Made by a program: the position numbers and the translations under genes. This document shows, piece by piece, positions 1 to 5,781 of a stretch of DNA of 8,377 nucleotides (within the stretch, counting starts at the first letter, position 1; every line of letters starts with the position of its first letter). The notes under the pieces are model-generated. The model was not told where the DNA came from. It saw nothing but the letters and a program-made list of their open reading frames with translations, and searched no databases. Source of the DNA: Methylococcaceae bacterium (lineage in GTDB: Bacteria > Pseudomonadota > Gammaproteobacteria > Methylococcales > Methylomonadaceae); assembly GCA_013140465.1 (NCBI GenBank), contig JABFST010000264.1, positions 1 to 8,377 of the forward strand. Reading direction: 5' to 3'.

Positions 1-137
1 GTTTGGGGAGTGCTATAGGCATAGGGTTTTGCCCGTTTGACTGGATGCGCCGTCGTCGTGACAGGCGTATGCCCAGAACAGGCGGCAAGCAATGCGCTTA
101 AGGATAACAGGGTAATGGTTTTGCGGATTGAATTCAT
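1..137 (-). CDS. Lipoprotein of unknown function, N-terminal fragment (runs off left edge)
   Basis: Reading leftwards from an ATG at 137 there are 45 uninterrupted codons to the window edge. The N-terminus has a basic start (R5, K6), a hydrophobic core and a lipobox LLAAC with the lipidated Cys at residue 20, so this is a type II (lipoprotein) signal peptide. Residue +2 is Ser, which by the usual rule favours outer-membrane sorting. The visible mature part is Thr/Pro/Lys-rich (SGHTPVTTTAHPVKRAKPY), typical of a flexible tether, so the functional domain lies outside the window. A second ATG directly upstream (138-140) is an alternative start. Neither has a clear Shine-Dalgarno sequence, but a large inverted repeat (147-210) ends six bases before the start. 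The signal peptide is seen directly; the function is unknown. Confidence 0.75.
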   Translation of the reverse strand, partial: MNSIRKTITLLSLSALLAACSGHTPVTTTAHPVKRAKPYAYSTPQ

Positions 138-146
138 CATGGACAA

Positions 147-210
147 GATAAAATAACGATAGTCTAAAAGGAGACTAGGCGTGGCCTAGTCAGCAACAGC
201 TTATTTTATC
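147..210 (-). promoter_or_regulatory. Nested stem-loop in the leader of the left-edge lipoprotein gene
   Basis: The outer arms GATAAAATAA (147-156) and TTATTTTATC (201-210) are a perfect 10-bp inverted repeat. Inside them lies a perfect 8-bp hairpin, GACTAGGC-GTG-GCCTAGTC (173-191). A further hairpin, AGTCT (161-165) with AGACT (172-176), shares bases with it, so the two inner stems exclude each other. On the minus-strand transcript the outer stem closes a multi-stem domain ending six bases before the ATG pair at 135-140. This resembles a cis-acting leader element; alternatives are a degenerate terminator or a small mobile palindrome. I do not recognise a known riboswitch class. The pairing is seen directly; the function is inferred. 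Confidence 0.45.
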
Positions 211-269
211 ATGTTAGCGGGTAGGGCGGGTTTGCGCTAGGCTTTGAAAGTATTGCTAAAAGGGGTGTA

Positions 270-299
270 AACATAGGTGATGGCTGACGAGGCGGTCAA
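270..299 (-). promoter_or_regulatory. Predicted sigma-70 promoter for the left-edge lipoprotein gene
   Basis: On the minus strand, TTGACC (294-299, 5 of 6 matches to the -35 consensus) is followed after 18 bases by TATGTT (270-275, 4 of 6 to the -10). Transcription would start near 263 and give a leader of about 120 bases that contains the nested stem-loop at 147-210. This is an eye-read prediction only. Confidence 0.35.
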
Positions 300-393
300 C
301 GTTTTCCTGCTGATGCGGGTTGAAGATTTTGAAGCGGTGTAATCATGCAAGAGCCATTGGCAATTGAGTTTGTGTAAGTATCCATGTGGGAGA

Positions 394-427
394 GATGCTT
401 TAGCCTCGACTAGAAGGCTAAAGCTTC
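394..427. repeat. Palindromic REP-like element or transcript-end hairpin
   Basis: GCTTTAGCCT (397-406) and AGGCTAAAGC (415-424) form a perfect 10-bp stem around an 8-base loop. Beyond a T-T mismatch, GA (394-395) and TC (426-427) extend the pairing. It lies about 30 bases past the stop of the lipoprotein gene at 455-1123. Neither strand has a following T-run, so it is not a classical intrinsic terminator. It could stabilise the 3' end of that transcript or be one copy of a dispersed palindromic repeat. No second copy is visible in this window. Confidence 0.5.
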
Positions 428-454
428 GCCAATTAAAATTGCCGCTAGAGTCCG

Positions 455-1123
455 CTAATGCCCGACAGCGGGCGTTACTTTTAAGTTTTTAAACGTGCCG
501 TCGGCATTATTGCCCATCCAAAACCCTACCCAACCGCTTTTTTGGCTGGCAAGGCTATCAACTACTAACGTAGGTTCGCTGGCGTTGTTGATATACACGC
601 GAACTTTGGGGTTTTCCAACACAATCTTGACATGAAAAAAGTCGTTGGGATTCACCGCTGGTACGATTGCATGTTCGTAAACGCCCGGGTGTTCTTTCCT
701 GAGTTTGTCCCAAGCATGGTCGGGTTCAGATTCATATTGCACGGCATGGCTTTTATGCAAGTCATCGGGGGCATTAAAATTGAACGGGCGAAAATACACG
801 GCCTCATAGGTTTTTTCGTCTACGCCCCTAAAGGCAATGCCTACATAGCTTTTGTCTTTGGTATCGTGTCCCTTAATGTCGGCTTCGATTACGCCGTCAC
901 TGATCTGGTTGCTTTTTAGCCAAGCAACGCCTGGTTTGGCTTGGGCGGCAAAATACACCGTGCCTTCTTGGTCTTTGCTAAATGTGGCTTTGCGGTTATG
1001 GACCTGCCATTTTTCGCATTGCTTTGCGCTTGCTTTGGGGGCTACGCTAGGCTGGGTTGCACATGCAGACACAGCTAGGGCAAGGCAACAGGCGGCTAAA
1101 GGCTGGATTTTCAGTGTTTTCAT
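455..1123 (-). CDS. Lipoprotein with a DUF1080 / 3-keto-disaccharide hydrolase-like (concanavalin-fold) domain
   Basis: A 222-residue protein. Residues 1-21 are a lipoprotein signal peptide with lipobox VSAC and lipidated Cys21; Ala at +2 suggests the outer membrane. After a short linker, residues about 53-217 show the pattern of LamG/DUF1080-type beta-sandwich domains: DGVIEADIKG (about 76-85), a YVGIAFRG strand (93-100), the aromatic-rich AVYFRPFNFNAPDD (108-121), HAVQYESEPDHAW, and a closing GWVGFWMGNNADGTFKNLKV (about 197-216). Family members bind or cleave carbohydrates, but no catalytic residue can be assigned confidently here, so binding is as likely as hydrolysis. The ATG has an AGGA ribosome-binding site at 1131-1134. 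The gene starts 34 bases after the TauE-like gene on the same strand, which suggests one transcript. A GCCCG-ACAG-CGGGC hairpin overlaps its last codons (459-472). Confidence 0.75.
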   Translation of the reverse strand: MKTLKIQPLAACCLALAVSACATQPSVAPKASAKQCEKWQVHNRKATFSKDQEGTVYFAAQAKPGVAWLKSNQISDGVIEADIKGHDTKDKSYVGIAFRGVDEKTYEAVYFRPFNFNAPDDLHKSHAVQYESEPDHAWDKLRKEHPGVYEHAIVPAVNPNDFFHVKIVLENPKVRVYINNASEPTLVVDSLASQKSGWVGFWMGNNADGTFKNLKVTPAVGH

Positions 1124-1157
1124 AGGTTGGTCCTGAATCAGTAAAATTTTAGGGGGG

Positions 1158-1886
1158 TTAGGCGAGTGCTTTTGCTATTAGCACCAACCCAGAAGCGGCA
1201 ATAAACAGCGCAAAAATGCGCCGATAATGGTCGCGTTGGACGTGCGCGTAAAACGCCGCGTCGATAAATACAAAGACCATGCTGGCCACGATCAGATAAA
1301 TCAGGTTGTCGTATACAGGAACGTCAATCTGCTCCCTGTTAAACACCCATAAAGTCAACAGTTGGATACTGGCAAACGTCGCGTAAGAAGCGGCTATGGT
1401 CACGCGTGCGACATCTTTGGGCAAATCTTTATGATGCACAAAGGCCGTCAACAACGAACCGCCCAAGTTGCTAAGCCCATGCACAATGCCAATACTTAGA
1501 AAATAGAGGATTTCATAGCGCATCAGGTAGTTTAAGACCCCGGTAATCCGCTCCGAAAATTCTTTTAAGGCAATTAAAATTAAAAAAGGCCCTATCACCA
1601 AGCCGATATTTATCCGCGCATGGGTGACGATAAACAAAAACAGCACGATAGGCGGCAAGGTTAAAAACACCACTTTACGGTAAATGCCAAAATCAATATG
1701 GGCATGATGTTGGGAAATTTGCAGCAGGTTGATGGTCAGCGAAATGGGCAGCAACAACACCAGCACATCGACAAAATCGTGGTCAAAATACAGTAACAGC
1801 GGTGTGCCCAATAAGGACACCCCCGCACCAAACATCGATTGGATGGCTGAGATGACGACGATAATTAGCAAAAGATGTACTGCCAT
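1158..1886 (-). CDS. TauE/SafE-family (DUF81) membrane permease
   Basis: A 242-residue, strongly hydrophobic inner-membrane protein with about seven to eight predicted membrane segments (roughly 3-23, 40-58, 72-88, 93-108, 124-142, 163-183, 194-213, 223-241). Two glycine-rich motifs, FGAGVSLLGTPLLL (19-32) and HGLSNLGGSLLTAF (136-149), match the internal repeat of TauE/SafE transporters. That family exports sulfite, sulfoacetate or other organosulfur and organic anions; the substrate cannot be read from sequence. The start is placed at the ATG at 1886 because GGAG (1893-1896) lies six bases upstream and the hydrophobic stretch begins at once. A longer reading from 1997 would add 37 non-membrane residues and overlap the Uma2 gene. 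Length fits the family (about 240-270). It lies between the Uma2 gene and a lipoprotein gene on the same strand. Confidence 0.85.
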   Translation of the reverse strand: MAVHLLLIIVVISAIQSMFGAGVSLLGTPLLLYFDHDFVDVLVLLLPISLTINLLQISQHHAHIDFGIYRKVVFLTLPPIVLFLFIVTHARINIGLVIGPFLILIALKEFSERITGVLNYLMRYEILYFLSIGIVHGLSNLGGSLLTAFVHHKDLPKDVARVTIAASYATFASIQLLTLWVFNREQIDVPVYDNLIYLIVASMVFVFIDAAFYAHVQRDHYRRIFALFIAASGLVLIAKALA

Positions 1887-1962
1887 TGATGACTCCGTGG
1901 GTTGGGTTAAGGGGGCGGTTAGCCGGGCGTAAATAAGATGGGCTGTGTGCAAGAGTAAAGCG

Positions 1963-2550
1963 TTAGGGTGTTTCAGGTAAGTCCAGCACTTTATCATACA
2001 CTTCAGCCAAGCTAAGCCGACAGTCTATACTGGCTAGCTCTACGCACGCGTCTAGCCCCACCGATTCTGACAATTGCCAGACTGCGCCGATGCGTTCGTA
2101 GTGTTCTATCATGGGCTGGTCTTGTGCGACCAGCAGATACGTTTGCAGCGAGTCAATCTTACGGTATCTGGCAAATTTTTCGCCACGGTCATAGGCTTCG
2201 GTCGAAGGTGACAGCACTTCAACAATCACGCTAGGATTCAGCAAGGTGTCCATCAAGGCGTCTTCGGCAAAGTGTGGCGTACCGAATACAACCACAATGT
2301 CGGGGTAGTAATAGTTGTTGGCGTTAAGGGCTTTAACGCGCATGTCGTTAATATAAGATTCGCAGGGGCGTTTTTTTAGTTGGATGCTTAATTCACGCGA
2401 AATATTGACGGTTATCAGATTATGCTGACGGCTTGCACCTGTCATTGCAATAATTTGCCCATCGTGGAATTCGCTTTTGGTGACGGCATTGCGTTCTTGT
2501 AGCAAATAGTCTTCGGCAGAAAGTGGGGGTATTTTTAATACGGCGGACAT
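1963..2550 (-). CDS. Uma2-family (DUF820) PD-(D/E)XK nuclease-fold protein
   Basis: A 195-residue cytoplasmic protein. The N-terminal motif LSAEDYLLQE (10-19), HDGQIIAMTGAS (29-40) and the restriction-endonuclease-like core are all present: YPDIVVVFG (82-90, PD at 83-84), VIVEVLSPSTEAYDRGEKFARY (108-129, with Glu111 and Lys125 as metal and catalytic residues), then TYLLVAQDQPMIEHYER. This order is diagnostic of Uma2/DUF820. The family is abundant and often multicopy in cyanobacteria and methanotrophs; its biological role is poorly established. The start ATG at 2550 has GAGG (2557-2560) six bases upstream. A longer reading from 2625 lacks a ribosome-binding site and would add 25 residues unlike the family. 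All active-site residues are intact, so it is probably functional. It diverges from the MxaJ-like gene across 230 bases. Confidence 0.88.
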   Translation of the reverse strand: MSAVLKIPPLSAEDYLLQERNAVTKSEFHDGQIIAMTGASRQHNLITVNISRELSIQLKKRPCESYINDMRVKALNANNYYYPDIVVVFGTPHFAEDALMDTLLNPSVIVEVLSPSTEAYDRGEKFARYRKIDSLQTYLLVAQDQPMIEHYERIGAVWQLSESVGLDACVELASIDCRLSLAEVYDKVLDLPETP

Positions 2551-2643
2551 TATAAACCTCGGCGATAAAGGCGGTTGCAGTGCAGACTCTAAACCTAATG
2601 GCCTAAAAAACCAACTGCTTTGCACACTGTGGGTGCGTTGGGC

Positions 2644-2658
2644 AACTATGGTATAGTT
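2644..2658 (+). promoter_or_regulatory. Extended -10 promoter covered by a dyad, upstream of the MxaJ/XoxJ-like gene
   Basis: TGG-TATAGT (2649-2657) matches an extended -10 (TGn plus 5 of 6). No good -35 is seen at 17 bases (GTGGGT, 2629-2634), as is usual for extended -10 promoters. The hexamer lies within a perfect dyad, AACTAT-GGT-ATAGTT (2644-2658), with further near-matching GC/AA bases outside. The dyad could bind a dimeric regulator or serve both divergent genes, since the minus strand reads TATACC at the same place. Transcription would start near 2664 and leave a leader of about 117 bases. Confidence 0.4.
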
Positions 2659-2672
2659 TGCGGCTTAAAAAC

Positions 2673-2704
2673 AAGGTGCTAGCCCTGCCGTTAGCTGCCT
2701 TTTT
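2673..2704 (+). terminator. Possible leader attenuator before the MxaJ/XoxJ-like gene
   Basis: AAGG-T-GCTA (2673-2681) pairs with TAGC-TG-CCTT (2692-2701) around a 10-base loop, and a run of five T ends at 2704. The imperfect stem plus U-run would sit just after the predicted transcription start near 2664. It could act as a premature terminator, but the stem has an internal loop and is weak, so this is a tentative reading. Confidence 0.25.
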
Positions 2705-2780
2705 CCCGATTCCTCCACAAGAAAACGGCACACCCAGCTTACATATTTGCCAACTTATTTGCTTTTACAAAGGACACATT

Positions 2781-3635
2781 ATGCGCATTATCCCACTTAT
2801 AACTGCCTTATGCTTGGCGGCAGCCATCATCCCCGCCCATGCCGCCGACACCTTTAAAGTGTGCGCCGATCCGCTCAACCCCCCTTATTCCAGCCAAAAA
2901 GAGGATGGTTTTGAAAACAAAATCGCCGCACTTTTTGCCCAGCAATTAGGCCAAAAACTGGAATACACCTGGTTTGCCCAACGTATCGGTTTTATCCGCA
3001 ATACCCTGACCGCGCCTATTGATGAACGGGATACCAAAGATGATGCCTATAAATGCGACATCGTCATGGGTGTGCCTGATGGCTATGACTTAACCCTAAA
3101 CACCATCCCCTATTACCAATCCACTTATGTGTTGTTGATTGCCAAAGGCCGTGGCTGGGATGACATTAAAGCCGCCCAGGAATTGACTGCCCTGCCTTTA
3201 GCGCGGCAAGAAGCCCTAAAAATTGCGATGTTTGACCGTGGCCCGGGTACGACCTGGCTACAAAAAAACGCTTTGCTGGATCAGGGCATCCCCTACCAAT
3301 CCATGTCTGGCGACCAAGAAAACAATACCGCAATGGAAATAGCCCGCGACCTCAAAGCCAAAAAAATTGATATGGTGATTTTATGGGGGCCTATGGCGGC
3401 TTATGTGACGGCGCAAAGCCCTAAAAACAGCTTTACCGTCATCCCGATGCAATCCACACCCGGCAATAAATTTGAATTTGCGATGGCAATGGGTGTGCGT
3501 AAAGGTGATAAGGCCCGTAAAGCCCAATTGGATAAGCTGATTACCGCGAATGCCGACAAGATCCAAGCCATAATCGCCAAATACCATGTACCGCTGCTGC
3601 CGATAAGCAAAAAAAGCATTAAGGATGATGACTGA
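2781..3635 (+). CDS. MxaJ/XoxJ-like periplasmic binding protein (quinoprotein dehydrogenase-associated ABC substrate-binding family)
   Basis: A 284-residue exported protein. A Sec signal peptide ends at PAHA/AD (about residue 21). The mature part follows the family closely: FKVCADPLNPPYSSQKEDGFENK (25-47), EYTWFAQRIGFIRNTL (61-76), CDIVMGVPDGYD (92-103), IPYYQSTYVLLIA (109-121), a second-lobe DMVILWGPMAAYV (197-209) and FEFAMAMGVRKGDKARK (231-247), ending in KYHVPLLP. Cys28 and Cys92 are the conserved pair. Known members (MxaJ, XoxJ) act with PQQ methanol dehydrogenases in the periplasm and are thought to help their assembly or activity rather than feed a transporter. No mxaF, xoxF or cytochrome gene is adjacent, so this is an orphan copy and its partner is unknown. 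The ATG at 2781 has AAAGGA (2769-2774) upstream; an in-frame TTG at 2658 would add 41 residues and bury the signal peptide, so it is rejected. ackA follows on the same strand. Confidence 0.85.
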   Translation: MRIIPLITALCLAAAIIPAHAADTFKVCADPLNPPYSSQKEDGFENKIAALFAQQLGQKLEYTWFAQRIGFIRNTLTAPIDERDTKDDAYKCDIVMGVPDGYDLTLNTIPYYQSTYVLLIAKGRGWDDIKAAQELTALPLARQEALKIAMFDRGPGTTWLQKNALLDQGIPYQSMSGDQENNTAMEIARDLKAKKIDMVILWGPMAAYVTAQSPKNSFTVIPMQSTPGNKFEFAMAMGVRKGDKARKAQLDKLITANADKIQAIIAKYHVPLLPISKKSIKDDD

Positions 3636-3647
3636 TAGCCCATCAGC

Positions 3648-3686
3648 CACCACAATAGTCACCCAGTGATTACCCTGTTGTGGGTG
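3648..3686 (+). terminator. Intercistronic stem-loop between the MxaJ/XoxJ-like gene and ackA
   Basis: CCACAATAG (3650-3658) pairs with CTGTTGTGG (3675-3683), nine pairs including one G-U. AC (3648-3649) and TG (3685-3686) extend it past a bulged G. The loop holds a small CAC-CCA-GTG hairpin. It begins 12 bases after the stop codon and is followed by only three T. It could be a leaky terminator or an mRNA-stabilising structure that sets different levels for the two genes. Confidence 0.4.
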
Positions 3687-3703
3687 TTTGCGGTGATTTT
3701 CTT

Positions 3704-3728
3704 GATGGCTTTAAACCATCTTAATGGT
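3704..3728 (+). promoter_or_regulatory. Mutually exclusive hairpins just before the ackA start
   Basis: GATGG (3704-3708) can pair with CCATC (3716-3720). Alternatively ACCAT (3715-3719) can pair with ATGGT (3724-3728). The two share the middle segment, so only one can form. The second ends five bases before the ackA ATG, where a ribosome would bind. Stems are only five pairs, so the regulatory reading is speculative. Confidence 0.25.
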
Positions 3729-3733
3729 CTTTC

Positions 3734-4918
3734 ATGAAAACATATTTACTGGTTATTAATGCAGGTTCTTCCAGCATCAAGTTTGCAATCTATCAAAAAG
3801 ATGGCAATAACAGCCTGATTGCCGATGCGGCTGGACAAATAGAAAATATCGGCCTAAACCCGCATTTCAGCGTCAAACAGAACGATGGTCGCGTGATCGC
3901 CGACCAAACCCTGACTGCCGCAGAAGGAAGCGACCACAGCCTAGCTTTTGCGTTTATGCAGGACTGGTTATGGGCTTATATTGGCCTAGGCCAACTGTTG
4001 GCAGTCGGGCATCGTGTGGTCCACGGCGGGCCACATTTTTTTGCCCCGGTAGTGGTTGATGCCGCTATTTTGGCGGCACTGGAGGCATTGATACCGCTAG
4101 CGCCGTTGCACCAGCCCCATAATCTGGCGATTATCCGTTTGTTACAGGCAAGCCACCCACAATTGCCGCAAGTGGCGTGTTTTGACACCGCTTTTCACCG
4201 CAGCCAACCCGCAGTTGCCCAAGCCTTTGCGTTGCCACGGCAGTTTACTGACGCTGGCATCTACCGTTATGGTTTTCATGGTTTGTCTTATGATTATATT
4301 GCCGGGCTGTTGCCGACTATTGATGCCAGCCTAGGCGCAGCGCGGGTGATTGTCGCCCACCTAGGCAACGGCGCGAGCTTATGTGCGCTCCATAAAGGCC
4401 AAAGCATTGCCACGACCATGAGCTTTTCGCCTTTGGATGGCTTGGTAATGGGCACGCGCTGCGGTAGTTTGGACGCAAGTGTGGTGCTGTATTTGCAAGA
4501 CCATTATCAAATGGACGTACGCGCCATCGAAGACTTGCTTTACCACCAATCCGGCTTGCTGGGGGTTTCGGGGATTTCAGGCGACATGCGCGTTTTGCTT
4601 GCCAGCGACCATCCCCATGCGCAAGAGGCCATCGCCTTGTTTGTGTACCGGATAGCCAGGGAAATAGGCTCACTCGCCGCAGCACTCGGCGGCTTGGATG
4701 CGTTGGTGTTTACCGGCGGGATAGGCGAACATGCACCCGCCATCCGCGCGTTAATAGGCGCACAAACCGCGTGGTTGGGTTTGACCCTTGATGCTGGGCG
4801 TAACGCAGCAGGTGTAGCGTGCATTTCCAGCTTTGATTCTGCCGTATCGGCATGGGTATTGGCTACCGATGAGAACGCGGTAATCGCCCGGCATACTTTA
4901 CAGAACATTCCCCACTAA
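3734..4918 (+). CDS. ackA: Acetate kinase
   Basis: A 394-residue cytoplasmic ASKHA-fold kinase that interconverts acetyl-phosphate plus ADP with acetate plus ATP. Family signatures appear in order: VINAGSSSIKF (7-17, with Asn9), HRVVHGG (93-99, Arg94), ACFDTAFH (148-155, Asp151), YGFHGLSY (179-186, His182), VAHLGNGAS (207-215), SPLDGLVMGTRCG (232-244, with Arg242), VFTGGIGEHAP (325-335) and ATDENAVIAR (377-386, Glu380). These match the catalytic Asp, Arg and Glu of characterised acetate kinases, and length is normal (about 395-405). The start is fixed by the N-terminal phosphate-binding motif, but no Shine-Dalgarno sequence precedes the ATG (the upstream bases are TGGTCTTTC). It follows the MxaJ-like gene by 98 bases and converges on the minus-strand genes and on xfp, which makes its substrate. 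It could also work with a phosphotransacetylase, but none is seen here. Confidence 0.96.
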   Translation: MKTYLLVINAGSSSIKFAIYQKDGNNSLIADAAGQIENIGLNPHFSVKQNDGRVIADQTLTAAEGSDHSLAFAFMQDWLWAYIGLGQLLAVGHRVVHGGPHFFAPVVVDAAILAALEALIPLAPLHQPHNLAIIRLLQASHPQLPQVACFDTAFHRSQPAVAQAFALPRQFTDAGIYRYGFHGLSYDYIAGLLPTIDASLGAARVIVAHLGNGASLCALHKGQSIATTMSFSPLDGLVMGTRCGSLDASVVLYLQDHYQMDVRAIEDLLYHQSGLLGVSGISGDMRVLLASDHPHAQEAIALFVYRIAREIGSLAAALGGLDALVFTGGIGEHAPAIRALIGAQTAWLGLTLDAGRNAAGVACISSFDSAVSAWVLATDENAVIARHTLQNIPH

Positions 4919-4955
4919 GCTGTTGCGCAAAAAGGCCAGCTGAATCAGGGCATTG

Positions 4956-5771
4956 CTAATTAGGCGTTGCAAACAACCCTAATAAAATACGGGCAGACAT
5001 GGGTATGGACTCAAACAACTTATCTTCAATGGCATCCAGCCTGTCAGCATATTCTATAAAAGGGACAGGCTTTAAGCTATTGCAACGTCCCGTTTTGCTG
5101 ATCTGAAAAAAGGCAGGTTTATTATAGATTTTATGATTGAATTGGTAGGATTCAGAAAAAAACAGCCCGTTATGCGCATTCGACCAAATGGCAACGTCTG
5201 AGGAAATTTCACACTTGCGGGCTTTAAGGGTCACTCGACCTTCAAACTGTATCACCATTGAATCAGTAAGCATTTTAGCGTGGTCTGCCGTTAATAAGAT
5301 AGGCGGATAATGGGGCGGTTTAAAACGTATGCTGACATCATCTGCCAGCACCCTGTTGAGTGAGTTGCCTAAAACGGTTAATTGTTTTTCTTGTACAACA
5401 CGCTGCCCGACAAAAAAGCCATCATCGAAAGCATTTAAAGGCATCATTTCATTCATATCAAACGTTACAATGTCAGTATTAAGCAGCTGATTAACCGTCA
5501 AGCCCTTAAAATAAAGCTCATCGTAGTTGACAAATTGCATCATGCGACCTTGGCGTAACCGTTTCACCAACTGTTCAGCTGACAGATTGTAGTGTTCTAT
5601 GCGCCCTTCAATAAAAACCCTAGAAAAATTCGTCGCCCAAAGGATCGCCTTACAATACCCACATTCCTCCCCCGTCTTTTCTCCAAAAGGCTGGGGAGGG
5701 GCATTCTCGGGGCAAGCGGATAATAACAACAATACACAGGCTAGCCCAAAAAACTTAGCGATCCCCTTCAA
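4956..5771 (-). CDS. Predicted lipoprotein of unknown function with a CxxC motif
   Basis: A 271-residue protein I do not recognise. The signal peptide ends in lipobox LLSAC with lipidated Cys20, and Pro at +2 is compatible with outer-membrane sorting. The mature region begins proline-rich, then has ECGYC (36-40), a CxxC pair. Two further cysteines (187 and 230) could form a disulfide. The rest looks globular and mixed alpha/beta, without repeats or membrane segments. The start must be the TTG at 5771, because an in-frame TAA lies two codons upstream (5775-5777). No Shine-Dalgarno sequence is visible. The gap to the preceding gene's stop is 10 bases, so translation is probably coupled to it. 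One hand-counted line (5341-5400) is 42% GC, against 50% for a line of ackA (4501-4560). It ends 37 bases from the end of the convergent ackA. Confidence 0.7.
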   Translation of the reverse strand: MKGIAKFFGLACVLLLLSACPENAPPQPFGEKTGEECGYCKAILWATNFSRVFIEGRIEHYNLSAEQLVKRLRQGRMMQFVNYDELYFKGLTVNQLLNTDIVTFDMNEMMPLNAFDDGFFVGQRVVQEKQLTVLGNSLNRVLADDVSIRFKPPHYPPILLTADHAKMLTDSMVIQFEGRVTLKARKCEISSDVAIWSNAHNGLFFSESYQFNHKIYNKPAFFQISKTGRCNSLKPVPFIEYADRLDAIEDKLFESIPMSARILLGLFATPN

Positions 5772-5781
5772 ATTTTAGCGA

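Larger units (their letters stand above)
141..454. other. 314-base intergenic region with palindromes, no convincing gene
   Basis: Both flanking genes are on the minus strand. The stretch contains a 10-bp-arm palindrome (394-427), a predicted minus-strand promoter (270-299) and a nested inverted repeat (147-210), all listed separately. Also visible are a short A/T dyad CAATTAAAATTG (430-441) and a direct repeat CCGCTA (442-447 and 452-457). Only very short ORFs occur, up to about 28 codons without a credible ribosome-binding site or start, so I see no gene here. Confidence 0.7.

Noticed and set aside
256..342. Minus-strand open stretch of about 28 codons ending at TAG 256-258, possibly a gene relic
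   Set aside because: It is preceded by an in-frame TGA (343-345), has no start with a ribosome-binding site and matches no family I know; chance is as likely.
280..342. Plus-strand 20-codon ORF starting with ATG at 280
   Set aside because: The AGGTG abuts the ATG, too close to act as a ribosome-binding site, and the stretch overlaps a predicted minus-strand promoter; no other support.
632..1136. Two plus-strand ORFs of about 95 codons
   Set aside because: They lie opposite the lipoprotein gene, which has a lipobox signal peptide and a recognisable domain; they are antisense frames of it.
1930..1959. Possible minus-strand promoter TTTACT-18-TATTTA before the TauE-like gene
   Set aside because: Both hexamers match the consensus only weakly, and A/T-rich chance matches are common.
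1887..1997. N-terminal extension of the TauE-like permease overlapping the Uma2 gene
   Set aside because: The ATG at 1886 has GGAG at proper spacing and begins directly with the first membrane segment; the extension is not membrane-like.
2658..2780. N-terminal extension of the MxaJ/XoxJ-like protein from a TTG at 2658
   Set aside because: It would place 41 residues before a good signal peptide, overlaps the predicted promoter, and the ATG at 2781 has its own AAAGGA site.
4918..4941. AGCTG/CAGCT inverted repeat after the ackA stop as a terminator
   Set aside because: Only five pairs with a 14-base loop and no T-run on either strand; too weak to call.
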